From NCBI RefSeq assembly GCF_009684755.1, contig NZ_BLBC01000003.1, positions 143,021 through 207,020 on the forward strand: DNA of 64,000 bases. Direction: 5' to 3'. The notes below the pieces were generated by a model, which saw nothing but the letters and a program-made list of their open reading frames with translations, made no database searches and was not told where the DNA came from. A program made the position numbers and the translations under genes. Below, piece after piece: positions 29,659 to 38,626 of this stretch; position 1 is the stretch's first letter; every line of letters starts with the position of its first letter. This DNA is from Capnocytophaga felis (GTDB lineage: Bacteria > Bacteroidota > Bacteroidia > Flavobacteriales > Flavobacteriaceae).

Positions 29659-32600
29659 CTACATTCTTACCTTTCTTCCTACGAATCGCTCTTGTAAATG
29701 CTGGAAAATCACGAATAAAACTGGAATTACTATCAGCCCTAAGAAAGTACCAATAAGTAATCCGCTTACAGCTCCCGTTGCCACAGAACGATTCCCAGCC
29801 GCACCAATTCCTGAGGCAAATACCAATGGCAATAGCCCTACAATAAAGGCAAATGAGGTCATCAAAATAGGTCGCAAACGTGCCATTGCCGCATTGATAG
29901 CCGAGCGAGACAAACTCTCACCGTGATGACGACGTTGTTCAGCAAACTCAATAATCAAGATGGCATTCTTTGCCAATAGCCCAACCAGCATAATGAGCGA
30001 AATCTGGAAATAAATATTATTCTCCAAGCCAAACAACCATTGTCCTAAATAAGCTCCCATTATCCCAAAGGGTAACGAGCAGATTACCCCTAAAGGAAGA
30101 ATATAACTTTCATATTGTGCCGAAAGAATGAAATAGGTAAATATCAAGCTAAGTACAAAAATGATAGCTGTTTGTGAGCCCGAACCTTGTTCTTCCCGTG
30201 TAATTCCTGTATAATCAATGCTGTAATTTGCCCCAAGGCTTTCAGCTGCCACTTCCTCAACGGCACGCAAGGCATCACCCGTGCTATATCCTTCGGCGTT
30301 GGCTCCGGAAAGATTCACAGCTGTAAAAAGATTATAACGATTCAAGCTCTGAGGTCCGAAAGTTCTTTCCAAGCTCACGAATTGTGAAATTGGGGTCATT
30401 GCACCTGATGCTGTTTTCACCATCAAGCCATTTAAGTTGTTTATATCCTTTCTATCATCGGGAAGTGCCTGAACCATCACACGAAATTGCTTCCCGTACT
30501 TAGTAAAATCAGTAGCATACACACCTCCTATATAGCTTTGAAGAGAATGCAAAATAGTACTTACATTTACTCCCGACTGTACTGCACGCTCTACATTTAA
30601 CGTCATCTGATATTGCGGATAATTCGCATTGAAAGAAGTTTGCACATATTGTATTTCAGGTCGTTGCATTAGATTTCCGATAAACTCCTGTGATACTCGC
30701 TCCAAATCTTTAATCTCTCCTCCTGCCCTATCAAGAAGTACTATTGAGAATCCTGAACTCATACCAAAGCCAGGAACTGCTGGTGGTTGAAAAAAGATAA
30801 CGCGAGCCTCTGGAATATCTGAAATTGCTTTGAAAGCCTGCATTGTAATAGCTTGTATGGATTGATTGGGGTCTGACAGACGTTCTTCAAAAGGCTTCAA
30901 ACGTAAAAAACCCATACCATAATTACTCCCCGCACCAGAAATAAAACTTCTACCTGTAATAGCTGTTACTGAACTTACTCCTGGTATCTTTCTCAGTTTT
31001 TGTTGTGCTTCTTCCATTACAGCTGCTGTACGCTCCATTGAAGCTCCTGGTATCAATTGAGCATCTATGAATAACAATCCATTATCTTCCGTAGGCACAA
31101 AACCTGATTTCATCTGACTATTAGACACATAAAATCCTGCACCAGCTAAGGCAAATAATACCAAAGTTACCCACTTATGACGTAAAAAGAAGGTAAACGT
31201 TTTTCCATATCGCTTGGTAGCAGCATCGAAAGCAATATTGAATTTATGAAAGAATTTCTGCAAGAAGGATTTATTAGCATATTCCTTATGTGAGTGGGGT
31301 TTTAGGAACAATGCACATAGCACAGGACTAAGTGTAAGGGCATTCACCGCTGAAATAGCAATAGCTACAATAAGTGTTATCCCAAATTGCTTATAAAATA
31401 CACCCGTTGTTCCACCTATAAAGGTTACAGGAATGAATACTGCTGCCATTACCAGAGTTACAGAAATGATTGCTCCTGAAATCTCGTGCATTGCCTCAAT
31501 AGTTGCATTTCTTGCTTTATCTCCTGTGCGTTCCATTTTAGCGTGAACAGCCTCCACCACGATAATCGCATCGTCCACCACAATACCAATAGCAAGCACC
31601 AAGGCAAAAAGTGTAAGCATATTAATTGAATAACCAAACAAATTCAAGAAGAAAAACGTACCTACAATAGATACTGGCACTGCAATAGCAGGAATAAGCG
31701 TAGAACGGAAATCCTGCAAGAAGATATAAACTACTAAAAACACTAATAAGAAGGCTTCTAAAAGCGTAGTAAGTACCTTTGATATGGAGGCTTCCAAGAA
31801 CTCATTGGTATCGTAATTAATCGTATAGCTTATCCCTTCGGGAAATGTGGGTCGTGCCTTTTCCAAGTATGACTTAATATCATTAATAATATCCTGTGCA
31901 TTGGAGCCTGGCGTTTGAAAAATACCCATAGATACTGCTGGGTTTCCATTATTTTTAGCAAACCCAGTATAGGAGAGGGCTCCTAACTCTATCTTTGCTA
32001 CATCTTTCAATCGCAGAATTCTACCTCCATCTATCGATTTGATGACAATATTTTCATACTCGGTTACTTCATTGAACTTACCTTTATATTTGATGGTATA
32101 TTCATAGATGCTTCCGCTGTTTTGCCCCAATGTACCTGCTGCGGCTTCTCTACTCTGGCTAGTGATAGCTGAGGTAACTTCGGACGGATTTAGTTTATAG
32201 GCTGAAAGTTTCTGAGGATTGAGCCATATTCGCATAGAATAATCCTTCGCTCCGAATACTGATGCATCACCTACTCCATTAATACGCTTAATGGCAGGAA
32301 CTACGTTAATATTCATATAGTTCTGGATAAAGATATCATTCAGCTCTGGATTTTCTGAATAGAAAGTTAGGAACATCAATGCTCCTGAGTTTTGTTTTTG
32401 GGTGATAACTCCTGATTGCGTAACCTCCGAAGGTAATATAGCATTAGCTCGTGCAACCCTATTTTGCACATTTACCACTGCAATATCCGGATTAGTTCCC
32501 TGCTTAAAATATACAGAAATACTTGCAGAACCGCTATTGTTTGCCGTAGAGGTAATATAATCCATATTTTCTACCCCATTGATTTGTTCTTCAAGGGGAA

Positions 32601-32787
32601 TTACCACCGATTTTAGCACCGTTTCTGCATTTGCACCCGTATAATTAGCCGAAACAGTTACCGTTACAGGAGCAATATCAGGATATTGAGATACAGGTAA
32701 CGCCATTATTCCTAAAATACCTACAATAACTATCAAAATGGAAATAACCGTTGATAGTACAGGTCTGTCAATAAATTTTTTTATCAT
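29659..32787 (-). CDS. RND multidrug efflux pump, HAE1 family (AcrB/MexB-like)
   Basis: 1042 aa, the usual length. It starts MIKKFIDRPVLSTVISILIV, has 12 predicted membrane helices and two large periplasmic loops. Family segments seen: FKQGTNPDIAVVNVQNRV, the helix-4 proton-relay motif LALVLAIGIVVDDAIIVVEAVH, GGTTGVFYKQF, and in the C half IILSLIFTYFILSAQYESYILP. It exports hydrophobic drugs, bile salts or dyes from the periplasm using the proton gradient. It is the last gene of the efflux locus, 130 bp beyond the DUF6261 gene. Substrates are not deducible. Confidence 0.96.
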   Translation of the reverse strand: MIKKFIDRPVLSTVISILIVIVGILGIMALPVSQYPDIAPVTVTVSANYTGANAETVLKSVVIPLEEQINGVENMDYITSTANNSGSASISVYFKQGTNPDIAVVNVQNRVARANAILPSEVTQSGVITQKQNSGALMFLTFYSENPELNDIFIQNYMNINVVPAIKRINGVGDASVFGAKDYSMRIWLNPQKLSAYKLNPSEVTSAITSQSREAAAGTLGQNSGSIYEYTIKYKGKFNEVTEYENIVIKSIDGGRILRLKDVAKIELGALSYTGFAKNNGNPAVSMGIFQTPGSNAQDIINDIKSYLEKARPTFPEGISYTINYDTNEFLEASISKVLTTLLEAFLLVFLVVYIFLQDFRSTLIPAIAVPVSIVGTFFFLNLFGYSINMLTLFALVLAIGIVVDDAIIVVEAVHAKMERTGDKARNATIEAMHEISGAIISVTLVMAAVFIPVTFIGGTTGVFYKQFGITLIVAIAISAVNALTLSPVLCALFLKPHSHKEYANKSFLQKFFHKFNIAFDAATKRYGKTFTFFLRHKWVTLVLFALAGAGFYVSNSQMKSGFVPTEDNGLLFIDAQLIPGASMERTAAVMEEAQQKLRKIPGVSSVTAITGRSFISGAGSNYGMGFLRLKPFEERLSDPNQSIQAITMQAFKAISDIPEARVIFFQPPAVPGFGMSSGFSIVLLDRAGGEIKDLERVSQEFIGNLMQRPEIQYVQTSFNANYPQYQMTLNVERAVQSGVNVSTILHSLQSYIGGVYATDFTKYGKQFRVMVQALPDDRKDINNLNGLMVKTASGAMTPISQFVSLERTFGPQSLNRYNLFTAVNLSGANAEGYSTGDALRAVEEVAAESLGANYSIDYTGITREEQGSGSQTAIIFVLSLIFTYFILSAQYESYILPLGVICSLPFGIMGAYLGQWLFGLENNIYFQISLIMLVGLLAKNAILIIEFAEQRRHHGESLSRSAINAAMARLRPILMTSFAFIVGLLPLVFASGIGAAGNRSVATGAVSGLLIGTFLGLIVIPVLFVIFQHLQERFVGRKVRM

Positions 32788-32917
32788 ACTTTTTATTTGC
32801 TAATACATATTATTTAATCTGTGTAAGCCCTTGACCTCTCTTGGACTTACACAGAATATTTTTGGCTTATTAATTTTATACATTTAACATATAAAATCAA
32901 TATCTGCCTATAATACA

Positions 32918-33688
32918 TCACGATACAGAAGGAACATTTTCTTCCTTAGTTGATATATTTTTGTTTGCTTTAAGCTGACCTAAACGCTGTTTGTATGCAT
33001 TCATCGTATCTTCCATTAACTTACTGAGCAAGGTAATAAAATTTTTGCTTTCTTCTGATGGGTGTATTACATTATTAGAAAAAGCGAAGCGAACTAACTC
33101 CTTATATAAAACGTGAGCTTCTTTACGTACCTTTTTCACATTGATTAATGGTGTTGTAGCCTGTGTTTCAGCACGCACTCCCACCAATTCCTGATATCGG
33201 GTATTGGCTTGCTTTAAAGAAGCCACAGCGTGTGATACACTCAATGCATTCAAGTGCTTAGAGATTTCAGGCTTTTCCAAATCTTTAATCAATGCATCGA
33301 TAGCTTGCGACTTTTGTCGAGTAGGAAGTGATGCCACTCGCGAATAATTTTTAAACTCTTTGACAAGCACCTGCGCTGATTCCTTATGCGATTCCATAGA
33401 ACTTTTCTTTGCCAATCGGAATGAAGATATTACATAGGATAGCAATTCGCTACGTTGTTTCTCCAATCGGTTAATATTTTCAGACTCTTTGCTTGAACGA
33501 GTTTGGCGAGATGCCTCCGTAAGCAAATCCAAGTTCTTTTGAATAGATGTAAACAACTCTTTCCTTACAGCTAATTTATCCAAATCATTTTCATCTATCA
33601 ATCCCATTGCCCCTTTTATAAATTGGGCATATTCATCATTGTTTAATTTAACAAGATTCGGTAAAGAAATATCCATCAATACACTCAT
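32918..33688 (-). CDS. DUF6261 family helical protein
   Basis: 256 aa, almost entirely helical and charged, with no signal peptide or membrane segment. Segments such as LLTEASRQTRSS, SYVISSFRLAKKS and LVRFAFSNNVIHPSEES fit the Bacteroidota-specific DUF6261 group, whose role is unknown. Its place between the outer-membrane factor and the RND pump is unusual. It has its own AT-rich 412-bp upstream region with repeats and a TATTTTTG element at 33953-33960 (minus), so it may be separately regulated. Confidence 0.75.
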   Translation of the reverse strand: MSVLMDISLPNLVKLNNDEYAQFIKGAMGLIDENDLDKLAVRKELFTSIQKNLDLLTEASRQTRSSKESENINRLEKQRSELLSYVISSFRLAKKSSMESHKESAQVLVKEFKNYSRVASLPTRQKSQAIDALIKDLEKPEISKHLNALSVSHAVASLKQANTRYQELVGVRAETQATTPLINVKKVRKEAHVLYKELVRFAFSNNVIHPSEESKNFITLLSKLMEDTMNAYKQRLGQLKANKNISTKEENVPSVS

Positions 33689-34100
33689 AACTTATAACTT
33701 TTTTGGGTTAAACTTTAATAAAACAAATTCAGTTTATATTTTAATGCTAAATACATTATATTATTTTCTTTCTTTGGATTATCTTTTATAGTTTTAACTT
33801 ATAAAAACTAATCAATATTACAGGTTACACTCATCAAAGTCATAATAACGACCGCATCACAACAATCTTGACTTTCATAAACCATAAAAAACACCTAATT
33901 ACACTAACTTTTATATTTAAAACCTAAAAGAAACTATAAAATATCAATATCACAAAAATAAAAATCAACAAGAACGACCTAAATACAATAACTTTTATAT
34001 TTATTACCCGCAAGAAAGACCTCAATACACCAACTATTTTTAAACCTCATTTCCTACGCAATACAGCTATATATATTTTTAAAATTTTTACCTATTGTAA
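33689..34100. other. AT-rich spacer with degenerate repeats upstream of the DUF6261 gene
   Basis: No believable gene. Three related stretches of the form (c/g)acct-aa-taca-taact-ttta start near 33892, 33976 and 34018, spaced about 84 and 42 bases apart. A -7-like TATTTTTG occurs on the minus strand at 33953-33960. Confidence 0.5.
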
Positions 34101-35492
34101 TTACCGCCATCCACCACCCAAAGCCTTATAAAGGGTAATTCCATACTGCATTCGCATAAATTTGGCATTCGCAAGGGATAGTTCGGCATTCAATCGATTA
34201 ACCTCAGAGGTTATCACCTCCAAATAACTTGCCATTCCGCTATTGAATAATTCTTTTGAATAATCTGTTGCCTTTTGGTAAGCCTCTGTTTCTTTTTGTT
34301 TTAGTTGTATAAACTCCTCTTGTGAGGCAAAATTTTGCATAGCGTCCGAAACTTCCTTCCCTGCCATCAATATTGTTTTCTGAAATCCTAACAATGCTAT
34401 TTCTTTATTAGCTTTGCTTACTTCGTATTGTGTACGTACTTGTCGTCTGTTAAATATAGGTTGCGTAAGCCCTGCAATAAAATTAGCAAAAATAGATTTC
34501 ACTGAAAACCATTGCTCTATATCGGTACTTGTAACACCTGTGCGAGCTGTTAGCGTTAGTGATGGATAAAATCCGGTACGTGCTACGTTGGTTAGCTCAA
34601 AGGCATTCATCAGGTTGTACTCTGCACGCTTTACATCGGGTCTGTTCTCGAGCAAACTGACAGGATACCCTTGTTTGAAATCGGTCGGAAACTGTTGTTC
34701 ATCTAACCTTGTGCGTTCAATATCTTGCGGATTCTCCGCCAATAATATTGCTATGCTATTTTCTAACGCCCAGACAGCATTGTTTATCGTAATTAACTGC
34801 GATTGTGCATTATATAATAAGGCTTGTGTTTGTTGAACGGCTACTTCTGTGGTGATTCCCGCATCTTTAAGTGCTTGAGTAGTTTCCAATCCGGCTTGTC
34901 TGAGCTTAATGGTTTCCTGCAATATTTCACGTTGCCTGTCATACATTAGCAATTGATAATAAGCTGTTGCCAGCGTGGCTATCACTTCAGACTGAACCGC
35001 CTGATGTGCCGAAACCGTAGCCAGATACGATGCGTAACTTGCCTTATTTTGAGCGTTTAATTTCCCCCATATATCGGCTTCCCAAGAGGCATTGACTGTG
35101 ATGTCCCATACGTTGTTATAGCTTCTTTCTGTCTGTAACGGATTGACATTAAGTGATGCAGTGTTACGCGTATAGCTGCCTGATGCTGAAATTGATGGCA
35201 AGAAGGCATTTCTACTCTGTTTTAAATAGGCTTGTGCCGAAGCAACATTCTGTAAAGCCACCCGAATATCTAAATTTTTGGTCAAAGCCTTGTTGATATG
35301 CTGCTGCAATACCTTATCGGTGAAAATATCTTTCCACGACACCACCGCCGAACTAAGACTATCTGCCGAAATGTTCTCACTACGAAACAATTTGCTATCC
35401 GCTACCTGTGGTCGCTCGTAGTTTTTTCGGGCTGCACACGAAGTCAGCAGGATTGTAGCTATCGTAACACCTATTATTTTAAATATGTTCAT
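34101..35492 (-). CDS. RND efflux outer-membrane factor (OprM/NodT-type lipoprotein)
   Basis: 463 aa from the ATG at 35492; an in-frame TTG two codons upstream is less likely. The lipobox is LTSC (Cys about residue 19). Two OEP repeats form the TolC-like barrel and coiled-coil tunnel: IRVALQNVASAQAYLKQSRNAFLP in the first half and RPDVKRAEYNLMNAFELTNVARTGFYPSLTL in the second. It forms the exit duct for the RND pump. It lies downstream of the membrane fusion gene, but an unusual 376-bp repeat-filled spacer separates them. Confidence 0.94.
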   Translation of the reverse strand: MNIFKIIGVTIATILLTSCAARKNYERPQVADSKLFRSENISADSLSSAVVSWKDIFTDKVLQQHINKALTKNLDIRVALQNVASAQAYLKQSRNAFLPSISASGSYTRNTASLNVNPLQTERSYNNVWDITVNASWEADIWGKLNAQNKASYASYLATVSAHQAVQSEVIATLATAYYQLLMYDRQREILQETIKLRQAGLETTQALKDAGITTEVAVQQTQALLYNAQSQLITINNAVWALENSIAILLAENPQDIERTRLDEQQFPTDFKQGYPVSLLENRPDVKRAEYNLMNAFELTNVARTGFYPSLTLTARTGVTSTDIEQWFSVKSIFANFIAGLTQPIFNRRQVRTQYEVSKANKEIALLGFQKTILMAGKEVSDAMQNFASQEEFIQLKQKETEAYQKATDYSKELFNSGMASYLEVITSEVNRLNAELSLANAKFMRMQYGITLYKALGGGWR

Positions 35493-35498
35493 TATCAA

Positions 35499-35874
35499 TT
35501 TATTTTATACTATAATTTCTTTTATTTACATCCCCCTGCCCCCTTCAAAGGGGGAATTTTTACTAAAAACAGCTTTTATAATGCTGCTACACTCCCCCTT
35601 TGAAAGGAGCAGAAAGATGTTTCATACATTCAATAAAAAAACTTCTGCAAAAAACAGCTTTTATAATGCTACTACACTCCCCCTTTGAAAGAGATAGGAA
35701 GATGTTTTATATATTCAATAAAAAAACTTCTGCAAAAAACAGCTTTTATAATGCTGCTACACTCCCCCTTTGAAGGGGGCAGGGGGATGTTTTATATATT
35801 CAATAAAAGAAGTTATTTTTATTTTAGTTATACGAAATTATAAATGTGTCAAACTAAAAGTTTTTTGCTTATTA
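35499..35874. other. Spacer between membrane fusion and outer-membrane factor genes
   Basis: No protein gene is credible; the open frames here (for example 35485-35688) arise from the tandem repeats. The stretch is filled by the 85-bp repeat array and its bordering inverted GC-rich arms. Confidence 0.7.
35566..35820. repeat. 85-bp tandem repeat, three copies, bordered by inverted arms
   Basis: The copies start at 35566, 35651 and 35736 with an exact 85-base period; each contains AACAGCTTTTATAATGCT, ACACTCCCCCTTTGAA and ATTCAATAAAA. The block is flanked by opposite-facing arms: catccccctgcccccttcaa on the left (from about 35529) and its near reverse complement on the right (about 35762-35789). 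This looks like an amplified intergenic palindromic element. Confidence 0.88.
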
Positions 35875-36972
35875 TCAAAAGATAGGTTGTACCTTTTTAA
35901 TAATGCTATCCATTTGCACGGGTTCCGGTTTGATAACCATTCCCGAACGAAGCCCATTGATTCCTTGAACTACGATAACTTCGCCTGCTTTTAGTCCGTT
36001 TTCCACAACCATTGTATTAGCACTTCGGTTTCGTACCTTCACCACCGATTGCTTTATGGTATCTTTCTCAACTTTATATACAAAAACCAATCCTTGTTGC
36101 TCAAAGGCAGCCACTTCCGGAATAACGATTGCATCGGTGAACTCTTGCGGAATTTGTATGATTCCGCTATTTCCATTGGTCAATAAGCCATTAGGATTAG
36201 GAAATACAGCCCTAAACTGTATGCTTCCGGTAGAAGCATCGATTTGCCCTGTAACGGCTTGTATAATACCCTCTTCAGGATATGTAGCCCCGTTGGCTAA
36301 AATTAATTTCACCTTAGGGAAACTTTTGAGCTTCTCGGCTGTGGTTTTTCCCGGCACTTGTTCTAAAAAAGTTAGGTATTCTTTCTCATTCATAGAGAAA
36401 TAGACATATACTTCACTCACGTCAGAAACGCTGGTAAGCATTGTATTTCCTGCCGTTACCAATGCCCCCTCTCGCAGGTTTATCGCCCCTACTACCCCAC
36501 TTACAGGAGCCTTTACCGTAGCAAAATCCATATTAGATGCCACTTCACTATAAGCGGCTTGAGCTCTTTGCAAATTTGCCTTAGCAGTTTGAAGCTGTAC
36601 AGGACTTACGATATTCTTTTCCACCAACGGAAGGAGCTTGTTTACCTCTACCTGAGCCGCCTCTACCGACGCCTTGGCTGCTTGTGCAGTTTGGTTAAGT
36701 GTTTGCGTTTCCAATCTGAAAAGCGGTTGTCCTTTGGTTACCGATTGCCCCTCATCAACCAACACTTGAGTAATGTATCCTGTTACTTTTGCCTGTACAG
36801 GGCTGTTTACCTTACCTTCGATATTTGCCGGATATTGAAAATAGGAGGTTGCCTGCCCTTGGCTAACTGTAATCACCGGGTACGACTTCACTCCCTGTGG
36901 TGCTGATTGTTGGGTTTGCTTGCAAGCCGTAAACAAACCAGCTACAATTATTGAAACTAATATTCTATTCAT
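35875..36972 (-). CDS. RND efflux membrane fusion (periplasmic adaptor) lipoprotein
   Basis: 365 aa. The lipobox is FTAC (Cys about residue 17). The order is typical: barrel-sandwich half-motif GYITQVLVDEGQSVTKGQPLF (about 65-85), alpha-helical hairpin (about 90-140), second lipoyl half KAPVSGVVGAINLREGALV, then beta-barrel and membrane-proximal domains. It bridges the RND pump and the outer-membrane factor. It follows the GbsR/MarR-type regulator by 100 bp on the same strand, so the regulator and adaptor are probably co-transcribed. Confidence 0.94.
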   Translation of the reverse strand: MNRILVSIIVAGLFTACKQTQQSAPQGVKSYPVITVSQGQATSYFQYPANIEGKVNSPVQAKVTGYITQVLVDEGQSVTKGQPLFRLETQTLNQTAQAAKASVEAAQVEVNKLLPLVEKNIVSPVQLQTAKANLQRAQAAYSEVASNMDFATVKAPVSGVVGAINLREGALVTAGNTMLTSVSDVSEVYVYFSMNEKEYLTFLEQVPGKTTAEKLKSFPKVKLILANGATYPEEGIIQAVTGQIDASTGSIQFRAVFPNPNGLLTNGNSGIIQIPQEFTDAIVIPEVAAFEQQGLVFVYKVEKDTIKQSVVKVRNRSANTMVVENGLKAGEVIVVQGINGLRSGMVIKPEPVQMDSIIKKVQPIF

Positions 36973-37003
36973 TTTTTATTATATGTTTATTAAGGATAAT
37001 TAT

Positions 37004-37041
37004 TGAACTTCTGATATTAAGATACCCAATGAACTTCTGAT
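37004..37041. repeat. 12-bp direct repeat between regulator and efflux genes
   Basis: TGAACTTCTGAT occurs at 37004-37015 and 37030-37041, exactly 26 bases apart. It may be an operator or a chance duplication. Confidence 0.5.
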
Positions 37042-37072
37042 TTCTCTACAATTTAGATTTTTAGCACCTTAA

Positions 37073-37528
37073 TCATAGCTTAGCCAGACTCTCTTTTAGT
37101 ATTTCAGCTACTTTGTGGGTTAATTCTATATGTACTTTAAGTGTGTTGAGTATTTCGGGTTTTGTGTTTTCATTTTTAGAGAACAAATCTGCAAGCTTCT
37201 GTACTGTTTGCTGCTCAAATTCAAGCTTTTCTATTTCGGATTTTAATCTTCCCGGAAGGTACTCCGAGTTTTGAGTAAAGTATCGCTTTCGGTCATTGAA
37301 CTTATTGAATTCTATCGCAAAACCTTTGTCTATCAGAGCTCGTAAATTAAGCGAAACAGACCCTTTACTCACTCCCAAAGCCTCCTGCAACTGGTCAAAA
37401 GTTACACCTTCACCACTGAAATCAAACTTCATATAAGTCAATATCTGTGCTGCAATAGGCGAAAGCCCTTTGTTCGTGTACACGTTTACCAATTGCTGAA
37501 TCAGAGCTTCATCTACATTCTTTATCAT
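37073..37528 (-). CDS. GbsR/MarR-type winged-helix transcriptional regulator
   Basis: 151 aa from the ATG at 37528. A winged-helix segment (about residues 15-85) contains QILTYMKFDFSGEGVTFDQ and LGVSKGSVSLNLRALIDKGF, the DNA-recognition part of GbsR-type MarR proteins, followed by a C-terminal dimerization helix. It is placed first in the efflux locus, so it probably represses or activates the genes downstream and itself. Upstream, a TACTTTTG -7 element (minus, 37553-37560) overlaps a region with AAAAAGTT and AACTTTTT arms that could be its operator. Confidence 0.85.
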   Translation of the reverse strand: MIKNVDEALIQQLVNVYTNKGLSPIAAQILTYMKFDFSGEGVTFDQLQEALGVSKGSVSLNLRALIDKGFAIEFNKFNDRKRYFTQNSEYLPGRLKSEIEKLEFEQQTVQKLADLFSKNENTKPEILNTLKVHIELTHKVAEILKESLAKL

Positions 37529-37552
37529 TATTGTATATTTGATTCGAAAGTG

Positions 37553-37603
37553 CAAAAGTACACAAAAAGTTCAAACCATATTAAACAAATTAAACTTTTT
37601 GAT
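37553..37603 (-). promoter_or_regulatory. Promoter and candidate operator of the efflux locus
   Basis: TACTTTTG on the minus strand at 37553-37560 is followed upstream by AAAAAGTT (from about 37565) and AACTTTTT (about 37595), with TTAAAC/TTCAAAC repeats between them. The arms invert around a centre, as expected for a dimeric regulator. Confidence 0.45.
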
Positions 37604-37774
37604 TTCTTTAACTATACCTAAATCTATTTTCAGATATAGTTTATTGATTTAAAGAAGCATACCACAGCGTACTCATTGCCACAATACGGTAATATTTGTA
37701 ACCTATAAGGATTTTGTTTAAAATATTTTTGAAGATAAAAGATATAACAATAGTAGTACAGTTATAAAATCAGG

Positions 37775-38539
37775 CTATTTAACATCTATCACCAAATTAT
37801 CGTATGCCAAAAAGACATTTGGCGGTAGCTTTTCGGAAACTTCATCGTGAAATCCGAAAGTTTGACTTATGTGCGTAAAAAAAGTTCGTTTAGGCTTTAC
37901 AATTTCTATAATTTCAAGGGCTTCTTCCAAATTCAAATGCGTGGGATGAACCTGCTCTCGTAAACAATTCAGTACCAAAACATCCAAATCGTGTAATTTG
38001 TCCAATTCATCTTGCCGAATAGTTTTTGCATCAGTAATATACGCCATATTTTGGATACGATAACCCAGTATAGGGAGATTCCCGTGCATTACTTGAATAG
38101 GTGTAATTGTTTTTCCGAAAAGGCTGAAACTTTCATCATCAATCTCATTAATGATTACCGATGGAGCTCCTAAATAACGATTTTCCGTTCTGAAGATATA
38201 TTCAAATCGCCTTTTTAATTCCGATATTACGCGAGGCAAAGCGTAAATAGGCATATCTCCTTGTTGATACACAAAAGGGCGGATGTCATCAAGTCCTGTG
38301 GTATGGTCGGCGTGTTCGTGAGTAAATAAAATTGCTTCAAGATGACTAACTTTATTGGTCAACATCTGCTGCCGAAAATCAGGACCACAGTCTATGACCA
38401 AGTTAATATTTTCCCAAGAAATCATTGCAGAGGTTCGTAAACGACTGTCTTTCTTGTTTTTACTTAAACTTACCGGATGATTACTGCCTATAACCGGAAT
38501 CCCTTGCGAGGTTCCTGTTCCTAAAAAAGTGATTTTCAA
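37775..38539 (-). CDS. MBL-fold hydrolase, PhnP-like
   Basis: 254 aa with GTGTSQGIPVIG near the N terminus, VIDCGPDFRQQML, and the metal motif FTHEHADHTTGLDDIRP (HxHxDH at about residues 75-80). This is the pattern of PhnP/RNase Z-like phosphodiesterases. The conserved N terminus MKITFLGTGTSQG can start only at a TTG codon (38537-38539): an in-frame stop lies eight codons upstream with no ATG or GTG between. A TAATTTTG element at 38556-38563 (minus) would give a leader of only about 12 bases. The substrate is unknown. Confidence 0.9.
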   Translation of the reverse strand: MKITFLGTGTSQGIPVIGSNHPVSLSKNKKDSRLRTSAMISWENINLVIDCGPDFRQQMLTNKVSHLEAILFTHEHADHTTGLDDIRPFVYQQGDMPIYALPRVISELKRRFEYIFRTENRYLGAPSVIINEIDDESFSLFGKTITPIQVMHGNLPILGYRIQNMAYITDAKTIRQDELDKLHDLDVLVLNCLREQVHPTHLNLEEALEIIEIVKPKRTFFTHISQTFGFHDEVSEKLPPNVFLAYDNLVIDVK

Positions 38540-38555
38540 AGTGCTTTTTTTCGTG

Positions 38556-38563
38556 CAAAATTA
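38556..38563 (-). promoter_or_regulatory. -7 element very close to the TTG start of the PhnP-like gene
   Basis: CAAAATTA on the plus strand, i.e. TAATTTTG on the minus strand, 17 bases upstream of the TTG codon. No clear TTG -33 box was seen. Confidence 0.5.
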
Positions 38564-38626
38564 GGATTTTACCAGATAAAAGCTTATATTTGTGAAAATT
38601 TTTTTCTGAAAAACCAAAAGTGTACT

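Noticed and set aside
35485..35688. Small protein genes in the efflux spacer
   Set aside because: The open frames follow the repeat units and contain repeat-derived residues (KNSFYNATTLPL).
35566..35820. CRISPR array
   Set aside because: Copies are 85 bp, contiguous and without unique spacers, and no cas genes are nearby.
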